From Actinomortierella ambigua (taxonomy: Eukaryota; Mortierellomycota; Mortierellomycetes; Mortierellales; Mortierellaceae): a DNA stretch of 18,416 bases. The notes beneath the pieces are model-generated. The model did no database searches. It saw only the letters and a list, made by a program, of their open reading frames with translations, and was not told where the DNA came from. Positions 16,925 through 18,416 of this stretch are shown here, piece after piece (the first letter of the stretch is position 1; every line of letters begins with the position of its first letter). The position numbers and the translations under genes were made by a program. Where the stretch lies: assembly GCA_016098155.1 (NCBI GenBank), contig JAAAJB010000660.1, positions 1-18,416 of the forward strand, in the 5' to 3' direction.

Positions 16925-17639
16925 CTGAACGCGATGAGGAGGAAATATATTTTACTTTTGAAGCTCACTAACTGACCCCTTTTCAAAATTTTTATTAATA
17001 CCACAGAGCTTGACTGGCGGACTTCCGCGACGGCCCCCCCCCCCCCGCTGCAGATGGGTCAAGTGGGCCGGAAGGAGTGTGACAGATGCGCAAAGTCCGG
17101 TAACTGCGAACCTACGTGTTTTTAAAAGTAGATGGAGCTTATGGAGCTTGGCATCGTCTAGAAAAAAAGGCCTAGTCAGGAAGCAGGTAAAATACTCCGA
17201 GCTGTATGGTGTCAAGGGGTGGGTTGATCTGTGACGCGGTGCGTCAGTGCGTGGCATAATGTGTCATGGAGCACAACAACTGTCGTCCACCTCTCCTTCG
17301 ACATCTGCACAACACTCCATCCCGTTACTACTTAAAAAAAAAAAACATTTCTCCTTGTTACTCCTACTGTAGGCTCCACTTCTCGTCACCGACTCCGGGG
17401 GTTCAGAACAGAATGGTCCACCCCTTCTCCCTGCATCCCTTCACTGCCCAGAATCACAATAAATAGACGGGTGTTTGTCCAGCTCCTTGAACACCACAAA
17501 CAGCCCTTCTTCCCATCTATTTCATGTAAGTTGCACATGTATGCGTCGTCGGTGGGTGAGGTGCTTGTCACTGAAAGAAATCTCGCTCAGGAATGTCATC
17601 GCTTCGTTGCCATACCGCTGCCATCAGCATTAGGTCAAT
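16925..17639. other. Region between the disrupted gene and the secreted-protein gene
   Basis: No complete gene can be built here. The minus strand may carry 5' exon(s) of the disrupted gene: a frame from a TAG acceptor at 17112 to a GTATTA donor at 17001 (VRSYRTLRICHTPSGPLDPS..), interrupted in frame by a run of 13 C on the plus strand (17034-17046). On the plus strand the right half should hold the promoter and leader of the secreted-protein gene: an AT-rich ATAAATAG at about 17459-17466, CT-rich DNA at 17500-17520, and a possible leader intron at 17526-17590. An A12 run lies near 17334-17345. Confidence 0.4.
17526..17590 (+). other. Candidate 5'-UTR intron of the secreted-protein gene
   Basis: GTAAGT at 17526 and a GCTCAG acceptor ending at 17590 bound a 65-nt segment, within the size range of the other introns here. 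It lies between CT-rich leader DNA and the ATG at 17640. Removing it takes out an ATG-initiated upstream frame but leaves another ATG at about 17593, out of frame with the main start. The branch point is weak. Confidence 0.35.
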
Positions 17640-18080
17640 ATGGTTCAGTTCTCAACCAAGTCGTCGTGGTCGGTCACCAAGGTCATCGGCATTGCCTTAG
17701 CTCTAGCGATCATCGTATCTTTGGTGGAGGCAGAGGCAGATGTAGAGGTGTGTGAGACCCCTGAGATGACCAAAGAATGTTCGAATCCGGCTTGGAGTTG
17801 TTGTGCCGTCAATGCGACCGTTAGCCTCTGCATGGATTCATCATGTCCGGAGCCGGGGCCGCCGGGGCCGCCAGGGCCGCCAGAGCAGCCGGAGCGGCCA
17901 GAGCAGCCGGAGCAGCCAAAGACGCCGGAGGAGCCGGAGCAGCCAGAGACGCCGGAGGAGCCGGAGCGGCCAGAGACGCCGGAGGAGCCGGAGCAGCCAG
18001 AGACGCCGGAGGAGCCGGAGCAGCCAGAGACGCCAGAGGAGCCGGAGCAGCCAGAGACGCCGGAGGAGCCGAAGCCGTGA
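17640..18080 (+). CDS. Small secreted protein with six-cysteine module, collagen-like GPP stretch and E/P/Q/T nonapeptide repeats
   Basis: Intronless frame of 146 aa. Residues 1-33 form a signal peptide: a basic n-region with K7 and K14, the hydrophobic core VIGIALALAIIVSLV, and cleavage near AEA. Residues 38-69 carry six cysteines spaced C-x8-C-x6-CC-x8-C-x4-C with one NAT sequon. GPPGPPGPP follows (73-81), a collagen-like triplet run, then EQPERPEQP. Six copies of a nine-residue unit (EQPETPEEP; first with K, third with R) cover 91-144, ending KP. The product is probably secreted or wall-bound: the acidic, proline-rich tail should be an extended stalk and the cysteine part a small disulfide-bonded fold. 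The C-C-CC-C-C order is that of inhibitor-cystine-knot (knottin-like) frameworks, though loop lengths differ. No homologue is recognised. The reading frame is chosen because it alone gives a signal peptide and ends cleanly after the repeats; the other frames are open through the array only because the unit is 27 nt without stops. Confidence 0.75.
   Translation: MVQFSTKSSWSVTKVIGIALALAIIVSLVEAEADVEVCETPEMTKECSNPAWSCCAVNATVSLCMDSSCPEPGPPGPPGPPEQPERPEQPEQPKTPEEPEQPETPEEPERPETPEEPEQPETPEEPEQPETPEEPEQPETPEEPKP
17910..18071 (+). repeat. Six-copy 27-bp coding minisatellite
   Basis: Six tandem 27-nt units (consensus beginning GAGCAGCCAGAGACGCCGGA) differ by single substitutions that change Q to K or R, or are silent. 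All five sequence changes keep the frame. The upstream part (17856-17909) consists of related CCAGAGCAGC-like and GCCGGGGCC units, so the array probably grew from a shorter proline-rich motif. Confidence 0.9.
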
Positions 18081-18196
18081 GCAAGATGTTACAACTTCAT
18101 CGGCTCGCTGTCTTTCACACCTCACCTCCCCACCTGCAATCCATGTGCTCTTCTTTCCCCTGCGTGAAAAAATCAACTGTTACCCTTTTTAGACTT

Positions 18197-18223
18197 GACT
18201 TGGCCGACTTGGCCGACTTGGCT
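18197..18223 (+). repeat. Three tandem copies of GACTTGGCC
   Basis: Three adjacent 9-bp units (the last ending in T) lie 117 nt downstream of the secreted-protein stop codon and about 85 nt upstream of the ATG at 18306. They could be a promoter element array for the next gene or part of the 3' UTR. Nothing further can be said from the sequence. Confidence 0.6.
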
Positions 18224-18242
18224 GGTAGCAACGACTCGAGTC

Positions 18243-18248
18243 TATAAA
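18243..18248 (+). promoter_or_regulatory. TATA box of the gene at the right edge
   Basis: TATAAA in the context GTCTATAAAGG lies 58 nt upstream of the ATG at 18306, a usual distance for a fungal promoter with a short leader. It follows the GACTTGGCC repeats. Confidence 0.5.
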
Positions 18249-18305
18249 GGTGAAGATAGATAAAGAAAGTGGAAAAGGAAATGTAATGGTTAGCGACAAA
18301 AGTGA

Positions 18306-18416
18306 ATGAAAAACAACCGCACGACCCCAGAGCTCGAGCCAGCCGCCGAGGACAGTCTTAAAGAACAAGAGGCTGCTTTGGCAAGAAGCAAACCTCGAGT
18401 TGCCCCCGAAGAGGTC
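18306..18416 (+). CDS. N-terminus of an unidentified protein, cut by the window edge
   Basis: An ATG in the context AGTGAATGA opens a frame that stays open for 37 codons to the window end, beginning MKNNRTTPELEPAAEDSLKE and continuing with a charged, alanine-rich stretch. The composition (E, K, A, R, P; likely helical and hydrophilic) and codon use look coding, and a TATA box and repeat array precede it. No signal peptide or membrane segment is visible, so a soluble intracellular protein is likely. The family cannot be named from this fragment. The same stretch could in principle be noncoding, since 37 open codons are not rare. Confidence 0.5.
   Translation, partial: MKNNRTTPELEPAAEDSLKEQEAALARSKPRVAPEEV

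Noticed and set aside
17054..17125. 23-codon plus-strand cysteine-rich frame
   Set aside because: Too short and without promoter or splice evidence; chance is the simplest explanation.
16952..17257. 101-codon minus-strand frame starting MPRTDAPRHRS, with an LCGINKNF stretch recalling a GATA zinc finger
   Set aside because: Only one of the required cysteine pairs is hinted at, no CxxC precedes it, and its frame does not splice in phase to the next exon.
17850..18223. Tandem repeats considered as a CRISPR-like array
   Set aside because: Units are directly adjacent without spacers and encode a protein repeat in a eukaryotic context.
17803..18247. Long open frames in the other plus frames and on the minus strand across the 27-bp repeats (R/S-rich, A/G-rich, and L/R-rich proteins)
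   Set aside because: A stop-free 27-nt unit keeps every frame open. These frames lack a signal peptide or natural composition, while the 17640-18080 frame has both.
1..18416. tRNA or rRNA genes
   Set aside because: No stretch with the A/B box pattern or TTCGA loop plus cloverleaf pairing was recognised by eye on either strand.

Overview
The window looks like nuclear DNA of a filamentous fungus, most likely an early-diverging lineage such as Mortierellomycota or another Mucoromycota. The reasons are spliced genes with short GT-AG introns (about 65-240 nt) and CTAAC/TCAAC-type branch points, mitochondrial translation proteins of nuclear type, a tyrosine-kinase-like (TKL) kinase fused to Sel1 repeats (a combination expanded in these fungi), and many proteins padded with S/T/N/Q/G/P-rich low-complexity tracts. 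The assignment is inferred from gene content, without any comparison to a database.

Layout, left to right. The left edge holds the N-terminus of a Tc1/mariner-like transposase on the minus strand, followed by about 1.1 kb without a convincing gene. A plus-strand TKL kinase with eight and a half Sel1 repeats follows (1265-3403; the start codon appears to sit alone before an intron). Converging on it is a four-exon minus-strand gene for a 963-aa single-pass membrane protein with a long disordered tail and a glycosylatable, beta-rich outer domain (3740-6955). A 973-bp spacer rich in G-quadruplex motifs and microsatellites separates it from the three-exon gene for mitochondrial initiation factor IF-2 (7929-11040, minus). 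This gene is divergent from the three-exon gene for mitochondrial ribosomal protein uL13m (11814-12654, plus). The 773-bp shared promoter contains a perfect 18-bp palindrome and a repeat cluster. uL13m converges on a three-exon WRAP73/WDR8-like spindle-pole WD40 gene (12820-15157, minus).

Upstream of WRAP73 lies a minus-strand N/S/T/G-rich gene whose reading frame is broken at three places (15338-16924). It is either a decaying gene or a victim of sequence indels. The right end carries a small secreted protein with six cysteines in a C-C-CC-C-C order, a GPP collagen-like stretch and six 9-residue E/P/Q/T repeats (17640-18080). At the very edge is the start of another plus-strand gene (18306 onward) with a TATA box.

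The clearest functional link is the divergent IF-2mt/uL13m pair: both products serve mitochondrial translation and their start regions share one intergenic space. The other genes (signalling, membrane surface, spindle pole, secretion) show no obvious joint pathway. All exon models were derived by eye from splice signals and frame continuity. The IF-2mt, uL13m, WRAP73 and membrane-protein models close exactly in frame, and the first three also read through conserved family motifs across their junctions.
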